From NCBI RefSeq assembly GCF_000378205.1, contig NZ_KB899426.1, forward strand, positions 1 to 64,000: DNA of 64,000 nucleotides. The letters run 5' to 3'. Positions 41,317 to 50,867 of the stretch are shown here, in pieces. The translations under genes were made by a program, and so were the position numbers. This DNA is from Sediminispirochaeta bajacaliforniensis DSM 16054. Lineage in GTDB: Bacteria > Spirochaetota > Spirochaetia > DSM-16054 > Sediminispirochaetaceae. The stretch's first letter is position 1; each line of letters begins with the position of its first letter. The notes beneath the pieces were generated by a model, which was given only the letters and a program-made list of their open reading frames with translations, did no database searches and was not told the origin of the DNA.

Positions 41317-43248
41317 ATGCGAACAATTGTTACGCTGCTACACCAGGCCGAAAAACGGTATGGTGACCGTCCCTATCTCACAACCAAAACAGACGAAGGG
41401 TGGAGTCCGATATCCTTTCACAGCGCGGATACCCTCTCCCGGACCGCCGCAGCCTGGTTTTTACATCAAAAGGGGAAGAGAGGCGATCGGGTTGCCCTCC
41501 TCGCCGAAGGACGCCCCGAATGGGTTATTTCAGAGTTCGCAATGATCAAGGCGGGCCTCGTGTCGGTCCCCCTTTCCATTAAGCTCCTCTCCGAAGAAGT
41601 TCCCTTCAGACTGAACCACTCCTCGTGTCGGTATGTGGTTCTCAGCCGTATCACCCTTGGAAAACTTCTCGATACCTGGAAGCAGGTAGAGACAAAGCCA
41701 CTCTTAATCCTCCTCGACGATCCCGATGACGACGAGCATAATCGAATGGAGGGGCTGGGCATCACCAAAGGCCCGGGATGGATAAGCTGGAGCAGCATCA
41801 TCAAAGAGGGACGGCTTCTACTTGAAGCGGAACCGGAACTGGTCGAGCAGTCGGAAGCGCTCATCGCAGAAGATGATACGGTCAATATCTGCTATACCAG
41901 CGGGACCACGGGAAACCCCAAAGGGATCATGCTCACCCATCTCAATTACTGGACCAATGCAAACGATGCGGTAAACCATTTCAAGCTTCCCGATGCCGAA
42001 TGTGAAACCCTGGTGATCCTCCCCCTCGACCACTCCTTCGCCCACACCGTGGCGATCTATGCCGCTCTTGCCCGGGGAATCACCCTCCATTTTGTGGATG
42101 CCCGCGGCGGATCCATGAGTATACTGCGAAACATCCCAGTGAATCTGACCGAAACAAACCCGACCTTTCTCCTTACGGTCCCGGCCCTTTCCGGGAATTT
42201 CATGAAAAAGATCATTCACGGCATCGCTCAGCAGGGCAGCCTCGTGGAAAAGCTGTTTCACAGCGGCATTACAGCGGGGATAGCCCTTGAGGGGGACGGC
42301 TTTCACAAGCCATCCATGTCGACAAGGTTACGCTACACGCCGATACACCGCATGGCAAAGGCCCTGGTCTTCAACAAGGTCAAGGCAATCTTCGGCAACC
42401 GCATCGGTTTCTGTGTCGGAGGCGGCGCCCTTTTAGAGGTAAAACAGCAACAGTTTTTCGCGGCTCTGGGTGTTCCCATCTTTCAAGGCTACGGTCTGAC
42501 CGAGGCCGCCCCCATCATCAGTGCAAATACTCCCCACAAGCACAAGTACGGCACCAGCGGAAGCATCATGCCTTCGGTAACCTGTAAGATCATGAAAAGC
42601 GAAACCGAGGAGGCAAAGGTCGGGGAGATCGGCGAAATCGTCATCAAGGGCGACAACGTCATGAAGGGATACTACCGTAATCCCGAGGCTTCGGCAGAGG
42701 CCCTCAGGGATGGTTGGCTCTGGACCGGGGATCTTGCCGCCTATGACGAAGACGGATTTCTGGTGGTGGTGGGCCGGCAAAAGGCGCTCCTGATCAGCAG
42801 CGACGGGGAAAAATATCCCCCGGAGGAGATCGAAGAGGCGATAAGCAATGCAAGCGACGCCTTCAACCACATCATGGTCTACAATGAACAGCGGAAGTTT
42901 ACCACTGCTCTTGTTACACTGAACGAAGAGCACTGCCGACAACTTTTTTATAGGGAAGGGGTACAGGAGGCCCACAAGGCCCTCGAACTCATCAGGGAGG
43001 AATTCTTCCGCTTCAAAGAAGCCGGGAGAGGAGGGAAAAAGGTACCCTCGGCCTGGGCCCCCGCTTTTTTTGAGCTCATCGGCAAGCAATTTGACGAAAA
43101 AGAGGGCCTTATCAACAGCACCATGAAAATGGTCCGCTACAAGGTGACCGACCACTATCGTGATCGGATAGAGGCAATGTACCAAGACGAGGACCTTTTT
43201 AACCAACGAAACATAGAGACCTTACAAAAGCTCTTTGACCTTCGTTGA
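41317..43248 (+). CDS. Long-chain acyl-CoA synthetase (AMP-forming)
   Basis: A 643-residue adenylate-forming enzyme. The AMP-binding motif is YTSGTTGNPKGIMLTH, with GYGLTEAAPIIS, the aspartate motif WLWTGDLAAYDEDGFL and VVGRQKALLISSDGEKY. These match the long-chain FadD15 type that activates fatty acids for membrane lipid use. A hydrophobic substrate is the family default, not shown here. AGAAGGAGGCACC precedes the ATG. A GNAT gene follows 31 bp downstream in the same direction. Confidence 0.9.
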   Translation: MRTIVTLLHQAEKRYGDRPYLTTKTDEGWSPISFHSADTLSRTAAAWFLHQKGKRGDRVALLAEGRPEWVISEFAMIKAGLVSVPLSIKLLSEEVPFRLNHSSCRYVVLSRITLGKLLDTWKQVETKPLLILLDDPDDDEHNRMEGLGITKGPGWISWSSIIKEGRLLLEAEPELVEQSEALIAEDDTVNICYTSGTTGNPKGIMLTHLNYWTNANDAVNHFKLPDAECETLVILPLDHSFAHTVAIYAALARGITLHFVDARGGSMSILRNIPVNLTETNPTFLLTVPALSGNFMKKIIHGIAQQGSLVEKLFHSGITAGIALEGDGFHKPSMSTRLRYTPIHRMAKALVFNKVKAIFGNRIGFCVGGGALLEVKQQQFFAALGVPIFQGYGLTEAAPIISANTPHKHKYGTSGSIMPSVTCKIMKSETEEAKVGEIGEIVIKGDNVMKGYYRNPEASAEALRDGWLWTGDLAAYDEDGFLVVVGRQKALLISSDGEKYPPEEIEEAISNASDAFNHIMVYNEQRKFTTALVTLNEEHCRQLFYREGVQEAHKALELIREEFFRFKEAGRGGKKVPSAWAPAFFELIGKQFDEKEGLINSTMKMVRYKVTDHYRDRIEAMYQDEDLFNQRNIETLQKLFDLR

Positions 43249-43279
43249 AGATAACAGACCCACCACGTAAGGAGTCCCT

Positions 43280-44404
43280 ATGGATATTGAGTTGAAAGCG
43301 GTTAGAACTTCTGCAGATAGAAAAGCTTACGCCCTCTTTCCTTTCTCCCTATTTAAAAAAGAGCCCCTCTGGGTCCCACCGCTTCTGCAGGATGAGCTTA
43401 AGGTGCTCGATCCCGCGAAGAACCCGTCGCTGAAATTTTCACCCCATGAAAGCTGGATCGCCTACCGCGATGGAAGGGCCGTCGGAAGAATCACCGTCCT
43501 CATCAACACCCGTCTCAATGAGGCAAAGGGAGAACATGAGGCGAACTTCCATATGTTCGACTTTATCGACGATATCGAAGTTTCCGGAGCACTTCTTGAA
43601 AGGGCCGCCGACTGGGCCAGAGCGAAAGGGGCAACAGCCCTCACCGGTCCTCTGGGCTTCCACCATCTCGAGCATCTCGGCTTTTTGGCTGAAGGTTTCG
43701 AAGAGCTGCCAACCATAGCCGGGCCCTGGAATCCTCCCTACTACATCGAGCATCTGCAGAAGCTGGGCTATGAAAAAAAGACCGGCTACATCGAGTTTCG
43801 TATTACCGTTCCGAAAGAAATTCCCGATAAGCTTCGCCGCCTCAACGAACTGATAAAAAAGCGAAGCAAACTGACCCTCGTGAACTTCCGAAACAGAAAG
43901 GAGGTCCTTCCCTACGCCCATGAAGTCTTCAGGATTATCAATGAAGCGTACAGGCCCCTATCATCGGTAGCAGATATCGCACAGGAAGAAATCGAAGTCC
44001 TGATACAGCAATACTTTTCCTTCGTCCTTCCCCAATACGTAAAGGTTGTGAAAAATGAAAAGGGCGATGTGGTAGGTTTCGGCGTGGCAATGCACTCCAT
44101 GAGCAGGGCCTTCCAAAAGGCAAAGGGCAGGCTTTTTCCTTTCGGCTTCATTCACATCCTGCGTGCGCTCAAGCACGAGGAAACCCTGGACCTCTATCTT
44201 GTCGGGGTACTGCCGGAATATCAATCCATGGGAATTCCCGCCCTGCTGATCTACGAAATTCTGAAAACCAGCATGGAACGAGGCATCAAATGGGCAGAAA
44301 CCACTGCAGAACTTGAGGACAACCATAGGGTCCAGGAGCTTTGGAGCATGTTCGAACGCCGCCAGCATAAGGCGCGGAGAATCTATAGAAAGCTTCTCAC
44401 CTAA
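43280..44404 (+). CDS. GNAT-superfamily N-acyltransferase-like protein
   Basis: A 374-residue cytosolic protein of the large GNAT-like type. The N-terminal part reads FSLFKKEPLWVPPLLQDE, and the C-terminal part holds the acyl-CoA region (LYLVGVLPEYQSMGIPALLIYEI). The function is unknown. The pairing with an acyl-CoA synthetase upstream suggests it uses an acyl-CoA. AAGGAGTCCCT precedes the ATG at 43280. The clpP gene ends 14 bp after it on the other strand. Confidence 0.7.
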   Translation: MDIELKAVRTSADRKAYALFPFSLFKKEPLWVPPLLQDELKVLDPAKNPSLKFSPHESWIAYRDGRAVGRITVLINTRLNEAKGEHEANFHMFDFIDDIEVSGALLERAADWARAKGATALTGPLGFHHLEHLGFLAEGFEELPTIAGPWNPPYYIEHLQKLGYEKKTGYIEFRITVPKEIPDKLRRLNELIKKRSKLTLVNFRNRKEVLPYAHEVFRIINEAYRPLSSVADIAQEEIEVLIQQYFSFVLPQYVKVVKNEKGDVVGFGVAMHSMSRAFQKAKGRLFPFGFIHILRALKHEETLDLYLVGVLPEYQSMGIPALLIYEILKTSMERGIKWAETTAELEDNHRVQELWSMFERRQHKARRIYRKLLT

Positions 44405-44418
44405 TTATGAGATGCCCT

Positions 44419-45030
44419 CTACACTCCGAGTTCGTCACGGGTTTTTGCCACTCTGGAAATCAAACCGTAATCAACGGCCTCTGTTCCATTGAGCCAGTAA
44501 TCACGATCGGTCTCTTTTTCGACCTTATCGAGGTCCCTGCCCGTCTCCTCACTGATGAGTTGGTTGATCCTGATCCGCAGTTTTTGAAGCTCCCGGGCAT
44601 GAATCTCTATCTCGGTGGCAACACCGCGAATCCCGGAAAGGGGCTGATGAATCAGATAATGGCTGTTGGGCAGACCGATGCGGTGCTCTACAGGGGCTGC
44701 CAAAAGAATAATGGCTGCGGCACTGGCAACCAAGCCCATGCCGATGGTGTACACATCGGGCTTAATGAAACGCATCATATCAAAGATGGCAAAGCCTGCA
44801 TCGGCATCGCCTCCGGGGCTGTCGATAAAAACCTTGATGGGATCATCGCTTTGAGCTTCCAGCAAGATCAACTGGCGCACTACCCGTTCGGCAAGCTCCT
44901 TGTTGATCTCTCCGGACAAAATGATGGTTCTCGTCTCCATCATCTTTTCCATCAGCGGGTCGGGACCGCCCTTTTTGGCATCATTGGTATCGTTCTCTTC
45001 CTCTTCGATCCGGAAGATGGAATCTCTCAT
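44419..45030 (-). CDS. clpP: ClpP-like serine protease subunit
   Basis: A 203-residue ClpP-family subunit. S103 is in GMGLVASAAAIIL, H128 in NSHYLIHQP, and the third residue lies in ETDRDYWL. The core IDSPGGDADAGFAIFDMM is recognisable. Around the serine the sequence differs from the usual QAASMGA, and the N-terminus (EEEENDTNDAKKGG) is acidic and longer than normal, so this may be a second, divergent ClpP. No clpX or tig gene is adjacent. The start at 45030 is preceded by GAGGGGAACAG; the frame is open to 45102. Confidence 0.85.
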   Translation of the reverse strand: MRDSIFRIEEEENDTNDAKKGGPDPLMEKMMETRTIILSGEINKELAERVVRQLILLEAQSDDPIKVFIDSPGGDADAGFAIFDMMRFIKPDVYTIGMGLVASAAAIILLAAPVEHRIGLPNSHYLIHQPLSGIRGVATEIEIHARELQKLRIRINQLISEETGRDLDKVEKETDRDYWLNGTEAVDYGLISRVAKTRDELGV

Positions 45031-45068
45031 ATCTGTTCCCCTCTTACTCTTTGCTTGCTTATCTTTTG

Positions 45069-45097
45069 AGTATACCAACAAGCAAAGCGAAAGGCAA
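45069..45097 (-). promoter_or_regulatory. clpP promoter
   Basis: On the reverse strand TTGCCT (45092-45097), a 17-bp spacer and TATACT (45069-45074). The leader to the ATG at 45030 is about 30 nt. Confidence 0.6.
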
Positions 45098-45101
45098 CGC
45101 A

Positions 45102-45126
45102 CTTCGTTCCATAGCTTCGTTCCATA
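45102..45126 (+). repeat. Tandem 12-bp repeat between clpP and era
   Basis: CTTCGTTCCATA occurs twice (45102-45113 and 45115-45126), one base apart. It lies just upstream of the clpP -35 box and of the era promoter, so it could be a regulator site. Confidence 0.6.
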
Positions 45127-45154
45127 ACCGGCATAGCCTTGAGAAAATGCCGGT
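45127..45154. repeat. Inverted repeat upstream of era
   Basis: ACCGGCAT (45127-45134) and ATGCCGGT (45147-45154) are perfect inverted repeats with a 12-nt gap. The right arm overlaps the spacer of the proposed era promoter. Confidence 0.5.
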
Positions 45155-45167
45155 CATGGGATAGACT
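45139..45167 (+). promoter_or_regulatory. era promoter, leaderless type
   Basis: TTGAGA (45139-45144), a 17-bp spacer and TAGACT (45162-45167). The ATG at 45176 is 8 nt beyond the -10 box and there is no Shine-Dalgarno. Confidence 0.5.
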
Positions 45168-45175
45168 CCATGGCA

Positions 45176-46054
45176 ATGAAATCAGCATGGATAACCCTTA
45201 TCGGTCGCCCCTCGGTGGGGAAATCGACCCTGGTCAATCGCCTTTGCGGTAGAAAAATTTCCATCGTGGCAGCCTCTCCCCAAACTACAAGGAGTACCGT
45301 CAGGGGAATCCTTACCGAAGAACGGGGACAGTTGGTGTTCGCCGATACCCCGGGCTACCACATCTCGGATAAGAAACTGAATCGTTACCTAAAAACGGCG
45401 ACCGAAGCAGCCCTGGTAGAGTGTGAATTAGTTCTCTATATCATCGATGCCACAAGGTCGGCGGGACAGGAAGAACGGGAGATAGCAGGGCTTCTCGCTC
45501 CCCTGGCCGAAAAAGTCGTGGTTGCGGTCAACAAAAGTGATCTTCCCGAAGCCTCTATCCTTGCTGCCGAACAAGCAGCCGCCGCAGCGTTTCCCGGTCG
45601 GCCGATTTTCACCATATCCGCCGAAACAGGCGAGGGAACCGAAGAGCTCCTGAACACCCTCTTTGACCTCTCTCCCGAAGGAGAACTCCTCTATCCCGAG
45701 GAGTTCTACACCGATCAGGATCCGGAATTCCGTGTCACCGAGATCATTAGAGAACAGGTAATCGGGAGGCTGCGGCAGGAACTGCCCCATGCCGTCTACG
45801 TTGCCGTCGAAGACATGGAAAGCGACGGGAAGGGTGAAAAACTCTGGATCAGAGCCGTTATTTATGTCGAAAGGGAGAGCCAGAAGGGAATCGTCGTAGG
45901 AAAGGGCGGAAGCGGCATCGCCGCCATACGGAAAGCATCCCAGGCTGAGATCGCCCGCCTCTTCCCCTATCGCATCCACCTCGACCTGCGGGTCAAAAGT
46001 GATCCCAAGTGGCGTAGTCGGGATCAGCTTTTGAAACGCATGACCGGCAATTAG
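45176..46054 (+). CDS. era: GTPase Era
   Basis: A 292-residue ribosome-assembly GTPase. G1 is GRPSVGKST, G3 is DTPGYH and G4 is NKSD. The C-terminal KH RNA-binding domain contains VVGKGGSGIAAIRKASQAEI. It binds the 3' end of 16S rRNA during 30S maturation. Two ATGs are possible, 45170 and 45176. I prefer 45176, because MKSAWITLIGRPSVGKS matches the usual family N-terminus and a -10 box ends 8 nt before it with no ribosome site. It converges on lysS. Confidence 0.94.
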   Translation: MKSAWITLIGRPSVGKSTLVNRLCGRKISIVAASPQTTRSTVRGILTEERGQLVFADTPGYHISDKKLNRYLKTATEAALVECELVLYIIDATRSAGQEEREIAGLLAPLAEKVVVAVNKSDLPEASILAAEQAAAAAFPGRPIFTISAETGEGTEELLNTLFDLSPEGELLYPEEFYTDQDPEFRVTEIIREQVIGRLRQELPHAVYVAVEDMESDGKGEKLWIRAVIYVERESQKGIVVGKGGSGIAAIRKASQAEIARLFPYRIHLDLRVKSDPKWRSRDQLLKRMTGN

Positions 46055-46071
46055 CGGTTGTGTAGCAGCGA

Positions 46072-47649
46072 CTACGAAAGTACTCGATCAAGAATGGCAA
46101 GAACCTTATCCCTCCCTAGGGTCAGGATGAAGGAGGCAAGCCGCGGTCCCTTTTCCTTACCGATGAGCACATGGTAGCAAAGGGTAAAGAGCTCCTTTGC
46201 ATCAAGGCCTGCTGCTTCCGCCACGGCATAGATCGCCTCGGCAAGGCTCTTTTCGTCGTGATCCGCCAGGGTATCGACCTGATTGCGAAGCAGGGACAAC
46301 GCCTTTTTCTCCAAATCGCTGAAATTCGGCAGTTCATCGCCGGCCTTTCGCAGAGAGAAGCGAAAATCCTCGGGACTGAAGGTGGTGATCCAATTCCAGG
46401 CACAGCGACAGCGTACCTCAAGCCTTTTGCGCTGGAGCGGCTTTAGGTCCGGATAGAGATCGAGCACCGCCTCTATGTCCCCCTCATTGGCCTGAAGAAG
46501 ATTGCAAAGGTGGCGAAGGGGTACCTGATAGGGCATCACCTCGGGAAGGGCAGATACCTGGGAAAGCTCGTAGATGCGCTTCTCCTTATCCGCCTTTTTG
46601 GCACTGATCTCCTGGACCCCGAAATAGACCCGCTCGCATTTATCGTAGTCTTCATAAATCTTCAGCACATCGAGGTCGAAACTGATGGCGAACTCGGTGT
46701 TCGGCCTGGTTCCGGCAAAGAGATAGCGCACGATCTCGGGTTGGTAGACCTCAAGGACATCGGGAAGGGCGATGACCTCACCGCTGGAGGAAGAGATCTT
46801 GCCCCCCCGCCCCTTTATCCTGATAAAGTCGTACTGAAAGGAAACAGGGGCCTTCCCCCCGTAGACCTGCTCAACAACCTTACGGGCGGTATCGAAGGAA
46901 CCGCCTTCCGAATGGTGGTCCTTTCCTGCAGGTTCGAAATCCACCCCCTCCAGGGCCCAGCGCATGGGCCAGTCGACCCGCCAGGGCAACTTCACCGCAG
47001 CGGTCGTACGAAGATCGAGGGACTCTTCCTTACCCGTCTCATTGCAACGATAGCGCAGGCCCCACTCGCCGTCCCAGTCGAGAACGGTGGTGGTGTCCTT
47101 GTCGGTAAAGGTGGAAAATACGGAAACAGGCCACCACTCATCGGGAAGGGGGCTGGTCCTGTGCTCATTCAAAATCGCGCGTATGGTATCACGCTTTTCA
47201 AGGGCCTGCCTGATCCCCTTCGCATAGTAGGAAGAACGGTATCTGGAGGCCTGATAGATGTACTCAGGTTCGACCCCTACACCGGGAAGCAGGGCCTCGA
47301 GCTCCTTCTCGTTGGCATCAGCATAGCTTGCATAGCGTCCCGAGGTATCGGGAACAATGGTGATCGGCTTACGCAGATAGGTCTCAAGCAGTTCCGGTTT
47401 CGGCATATTTTTAGGAACCTTACGAAAGACATCGTAATCGTCCCAACTGTAGATAAAACGAACCTTCTTGCCCCGCTCTCTCAGCGCCCTGACAACCAGT
47501 TCAACCGAGATGATCTCTCTGAAATTACCGATATGAACCGTTCCCGAGGGGGTAATCCCCGAAGCACAGGTATAAACCTCTTTATCGCCCCGCTCACGGA
47601 TAATCTTCTCGGCGGTAACATCCGCCCAGTGGAAAGCATTCGTACTCAT
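46072..47649 (-). CDS. lysS: Class I lysyl-tRNA synthetase
   Basis: A 525-residue class I LysRS, the type of archaea, spirochaetes and some other bacteria, rather than the class II enzyme. The signature sequences are TPSGTVHIGNFREI (HIGH) and GKISSSSGEVI (KMSKS-like), with an alpha-helical C-terminal anticodon-binding part. It is the main clue to spirochaete origin. The start is firm in the protein, but the DNA upstream holds CCTCCT instead of a Shine-Dalgarno. TATAAT ends 8 nt before the ATG, so a leaderless mRNA is likely. Confidence 0.95.
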   Translation of the reverse strand: MSTNAFHWADVTAEKIIRERGDKEVYTCASGITPSGTVHIGNFREIISVELVVRALRERGKKVRFIYSWDDYDVFRKVPKNMPKPELLETYLRKPITIVPDTSGRYASYADANEKELEALLPGVGVEPEYIYQASRYRSSYYAKGIRQALEKRDTIRAILNEHRTSPLPDEWWPVSVFSTFTDKDTTTVLDWDGEWGLRYRCNETGKEESLDLRTTAAVKLPWRVDWPMRWALEGVDFEPAGKDHHSEGGSFDTARKVVEQVYGGKAPVSFQYDFIRIKGRGGKISSSSGEVIALPDVLEVYQPEIVRYLFAGTRPNTEFAISFDLDVLKIYEDYDKCERVYFGVQEISAKKADKEKRIYELSQVSALPEVMPYQVPLRHLCNLLQANEGDIEAVLDLYPDLKPLQRKRLEVRCRCAWNWITTFSPEDFRFSLRKAGDELPNFSDLEKKALSLLRNQVDTLADHDEKSLAEAIYAVAEAAGLDAKELFTLCYHVLIGKEKGPRLASFILTLGRDKVLAILDRVLS

Positions 47650-47657
47650 AGGAGGTT

Positions 47658-47687
47658 ATTATAGGCAGATAACCCCAAGGCGTGCAA
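47658..47687 (-). promoter_or_regulatory. lysS promoter, leaderless type
   Basis: On the reverse strand TTGCAC (47682-47687), an 18-bp spacer and consensus TATAAT (47658-47663), then 8 nt to the ATG at 47649. It is the strongest example in the window of a -10 box placed directly before a start codon. Confidence 0.65.
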
Positions 47688-47778
47688 GCGGTCCCAAAAG
47701 GCCGGAGTGCCGGACAGATACCTTCCAATTCTCTTTCGTTTCTGTTATTTTTTCGTTACATTTCTGTCAGGAGTACCA

Positions 47779-49449
47779 ATGATCTATACCATCCTCCAGA
47801 TAGTTGGAAGCCTCGGTCTTTTCCTCTTCGGAATGAGAACCATGAGCGACGGCATCCAGAAAGCGGCGGGAGAACGACTCCAGGCTATCCTTAATTTTAT
47901 GACCGTCAATCGTTTTGCGGCCATTTTTACAGGATTCGCCATTACGGCCATCATCCAGTCCTCATCCGCAACCACCGTCATGGTCGTCAGCTTTGTAAAT
48001 GCGGGGCTGTTGCAGCTCACCCAGGCCATCGGTGTCATTATGGGTGCGAACATAGGAACCACCGTTACCGGATGGATCGTGGCGATCCTCGGCTTTAAGG
48101 TAAAAATATCGGCAATGGCCCTGCCGGCTATCGGTATCGGCCTACCCCTTATCATCATCAAAAAACTGGAAAAAGAAGAGGTCGGAGAGGCTATCATCGG
48201 CTTCGGCATTCTCTTCCTCGGTCTATCCTTTCTAAAGGATTCCGTTCCGGACATAAAAAACCATCCCGAAATTCTTCAATTTCTGAGTAACCTTACCGGC
48301 AGCGGTCTCGGTCCCTTCCTTCTCTTCGTCATGGTGGGCACGCTTCTAACCATCGTGGTGCAATCCTCCTCTGCCGCCATGGCCATCACCCTTACCATGG
48401 CATATGCAGGATGGATCGACTTCCAAACCGCCGCAGCCATCGTCCTCGGAGAGAATATAGGAACCACCGTCACCGCCTATCTTGCATCCATAGGCACAAG
48501 CGTAAACGCACGGAGGGCAAGCCGGGCCCATACCCTTTTCAATGTTTTCGGTGTCTTCTGGATGATGATATTCTTCCGTCCCTTCCTTGCCATGATAAAT
48601 ATGATGGTCCCCGGAGATGTCTTTGCCCCCGGCAGCGCAAATCTCATCCCGAGCCATCTTGCAATGTTTCATACCATGTTCAACATCACCAATACCATCA
48701 TCTGCAGCTTTTTCATCAAACAGATCGCTCTTGTCGTAACAACCCTCGTTCCGGAAGAGAAGGGGAATGTATCGGGAAATTATCGCCTCAAGTACATATC
48801 GGCGTCCCTTCAGGACACGCCGGAGCTTTACCTTCTAACGATAAAGAAAGAGCTTGCAAAAATGACGAGCATCGTCAGCGAGATGTTCGACCGGTTTTGG
48901 GAGGTCTTCGATCATCCAGATAAAAAAATGGGCGGCGAAGTCGAACGACTGAAAGGCATGGAAGATTTTACCGATCAGATGCAGGAAGAGATAACACGAT
49001 TTCTCTCTTCATGCAGCCTGGACAGCATGAACAAGGTAAGCGCAGCCAATGTCTACAGCATGATGAGAATCACCAACGAACTGGAAAGCATAGGCGACGG
49101 CTGCTATAACCTTATCGTCCTTGCCGAACGCCGATACAAAAAGAAGCTGAAAATCGACAAAGAGGCCGTCGAAGATCTGCGCCCCTATGCAGATCTGGTC
49201 CATGAATTCCTTGAATTCATAACAAGTCACCTCAACGCGCACCTTTCCCGGCAAGACCTTGAGGTGGCGCAAAAGATAGAGACGAAAATCAACAAGCGGC
49301 GAAACACCCTGAAAAAGAACGCTACAAAGCGGCTTCAGCACGGGGCGGAAGTCAAAGCGGAGCTCCTCTATATCGATGTCGTTCGTCACGTCGAACGGAT
49401 CGGGGATCACTGCCTGAATGTCGCCGAGAGCCTGCGCCAGGTCTACTAA
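47779..49449 (+). CDS. Na+/phosphate cotransporter family protein with PhoU-like tail
   Basis: A 556-residue membrane protein. Two inverted Na/Pi repeats each carry the signature QSSSA (IIQSSSATTVMVVSFVNAG and VVQSSSAAMAITLTMAYAG), within about eight to nine membrane segments up to residue 330. A cytoplasmic PhoU-like helical domain follows (about 360-556, with ESIGDGCYNLI and HVERIGDHCLNVAESL). It probably takes up phosphate with sodium, or exports it. CAGGAGTACCA fixes the ATG at 47779. It is convergent with argH, 25 bp apart. Confidence 0.9.
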   Translation: MIYTILQIVGSLGLFLFGMRTMSDGIQKAAGERLQAILNFMTVNRFAAIFTGFAITAIIQSSSATTVMVVSFVNAGLLQLTQAIGVIMGANIGTTVTGWIVAILGFKVKISAMALPAIGIGLPLIIIKKLEKEEVGEAIIGFGILFLGLSFLKDSVPDIKNHPEILQFLSNLTGSGLGPFLLFVMVGTLLTIVVQSSSAAMAITLTMAYAGWIDFQTAAAIVLGENIGTTVTAYLASIGTSVNARRASRAHTLFNVFGVFWMMIFFRPFLAMINMMVPGDVFAPGSANLIPSHLAMFHTMFNITNTIICSFFIKQIALVVTTLVPEEKGNVSGNYRLKYISASLQDTPELYLLTIKKELAKMTSIVSEMFDRFWEVFDHPDKKMGGEVERLKGMEDFTDQMQEEITRFLSSCSLDSMNKVSAANVYSMMRITNELESIGDGCYNLIVLAERRYKKKLKIDKEAVEDLRPYADLVHEFLEFITSHLNAHLSRQDLEVAQKIETKINKRRNTLKKNATKRLQHGAEVKAELLYIDVVRHVERIGDHCLNVAESLRQVY

Positions 49450-49474
49450 GCGCTACTGTTACTAAATACAAATA

Positions 49475-50839
49475 CTAAACGACAGAAAAATCGATTCCCA
49501 GCAGGGCCTTACGGGCCTCTGCCCAGCGGCCGCGCCGTGAAGCCAGCCGCTCCCGTGCTCCGTCGACCCCCTCCTGACTCAAGTCCAGCCGCAAATTTCC
49601 GGCAGTTCCCGCGGCGGTGCGGTTACGAATACTCTCCACCGGGTCCCGGCCGCTTACCTGATCCAGCTCCGTTCCCACCTTTCGATAGGCATCCCGAAAA
49701 CTCATACCCCCGGCAACCAGCTCCAGCGCCGCATCGGTGGCGAAAATCTCGGGGGTGAAGGCGTCGAAAAGCCGCTGCCGGTTTACCTCGAGACGGGAGA
49801 TGGTCCGATCCATCACCAGGGCGGCCTGAAGGGCAAGCTCGAGGCCGAGGATAAAGGGTTCCTTGGTCTCCTGAAAATCGCGGTTATAGCCGCTGGGAAG
49901 GGAACGAATAATGCCCTTCACCTGGGAGGCCCAGGCGCTCATTGAAGCGGCCTTTGCCCGCATCAGTTCAAGTCCGTCGGGATTTTTCTTCTGCGGCATA
50001 ATACTCGATCCGGAACAAAGCTCTTTCGGCAGAGAAAAATAGCCGAACTCCGGAAGGGAAAAGAGGATGAGGTCCTGACTCATCTTGCTGAAGGTCTGCA
50101 TCAGCTGGTCGAGGGCATCGAGGATCATCGATTCAAACTTTCCCCGGCTATTGTTGGCATATAAGACATTATTCTGGAGCTTGGAAAATCCCAGGAGCCT
50201 TGCACTCATCTCCCGGTCCAGGGGCAGCGGCACACCGTAGCTTGCCGCAGAGCCCAGGGGGCTTTGATCGTACATAGCGATGGTAAACTCAAGGAGGGCA
50301 AGATCGTCGCCGATCTCCTCGGCCCAGGCCGCAGCCCACAGTCCTACAGAAGAGGGCATGGCCACCTGCATGTGGGTCCGTCCCGGCATGGGAACATCCC
50401 GATGCTCTTCGGCACATTTTAGGAGCCCCTGCTGCAGATCAATCCCCGCCTCAAGCACCTTACCGGCAGCCTCTCTACCGTAAACCCGCAGGGCCGTAAG
50501 TACCTGGTCGTTTCTGCTCCGCCCGGTGTGGATCTTCTTTCCGGCATCCCCGCAGGATGCAACCAGAAAATTCTCAATGGCGGTATGGCAATCCTCATCC
50601 TCACGCCGGATCGGAAACTCTCCCTTCTCATCGGCCAGGACGATAGCCTTCAGCCCTTCGAGCAACAGCTCCAGCTCTTTCCGCTTTAGGAGCCCCACAG
50701 ACTCGAGCATGGTCGCATGGGCGGCGCTTGCCGTGCAGTCGGCGGCCACAAGCCGTCCGTCAAGCTCCCAATCACGTCCGACGGTGAACGCTTCGATCAG
50801 AGTATCAAGCTCGTACCCCTTCTGCCACAACTTTGCCAT
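49475..50839 (-). CDS. argH: Argininosuccinate lyase
   Basis: A 454-residue enzyme that splits argininosuccinate to arginine and fumarate. The superfamily signature is GSSIMPQKKNPDGLE; others seen are TGRSRNDQVLTALR and PGRTHMQVAMPSSVGLW. It is of normal length. AAGGAGCTGGAA precedes the ATG at 50839; the frame continues upstream into the GC-rich palindromic block, where no site exists. No other arginine gene is nearby. Confidence 0.95.
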   Translation of the reverse strand: MAKLWQKGYELDTLIEAFTVGRDWELDGRLVAADCTASAAHATMLESVGLLKRKELELLLEGLKAIVLADEKGEFPIRREDEDCHTAIENFLVASCGDAGKKIHTGRSRNDQVLTALRVYGREAAGKVLEAGIDLQQGLLKCAEEHRDVPMPGRTHMQVAMPSSVGLWAAAWAEEIGDDLALLEFTIAMYDQSPLGSAASYGVPLPLDREMSARLLGFSKLQNNVLYANNSRGKFESMILDALDQLMQTFSKMSQDLILFSLPEFGYFSLPKELCSGSSIMPQKKNPDGLELMRAKAASMSAWASQVKGIIRSLPSGYNRDFQETKEPFILGLELALQAALVMDRTISRLEVNRQRLFDAFTPEIFATDAALELVAGGMSFRDAYRKVGTELDQVSGRDPVESIRNRTAAGTAGNLRLDLSQEGVDGARERLASRRGRWAEARKALLGIDFSVV

Positions 50840-50867
50840 TTCCAGCTCCTTCTTTGATGGTTTCTCA

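Noticed and set aside
46510-47664. 384-codon forward ORF opposite lysS
   Set aside because: Shadow of the class I lysyl-tRNA synthetase gene; no start site and no recognisable domain.
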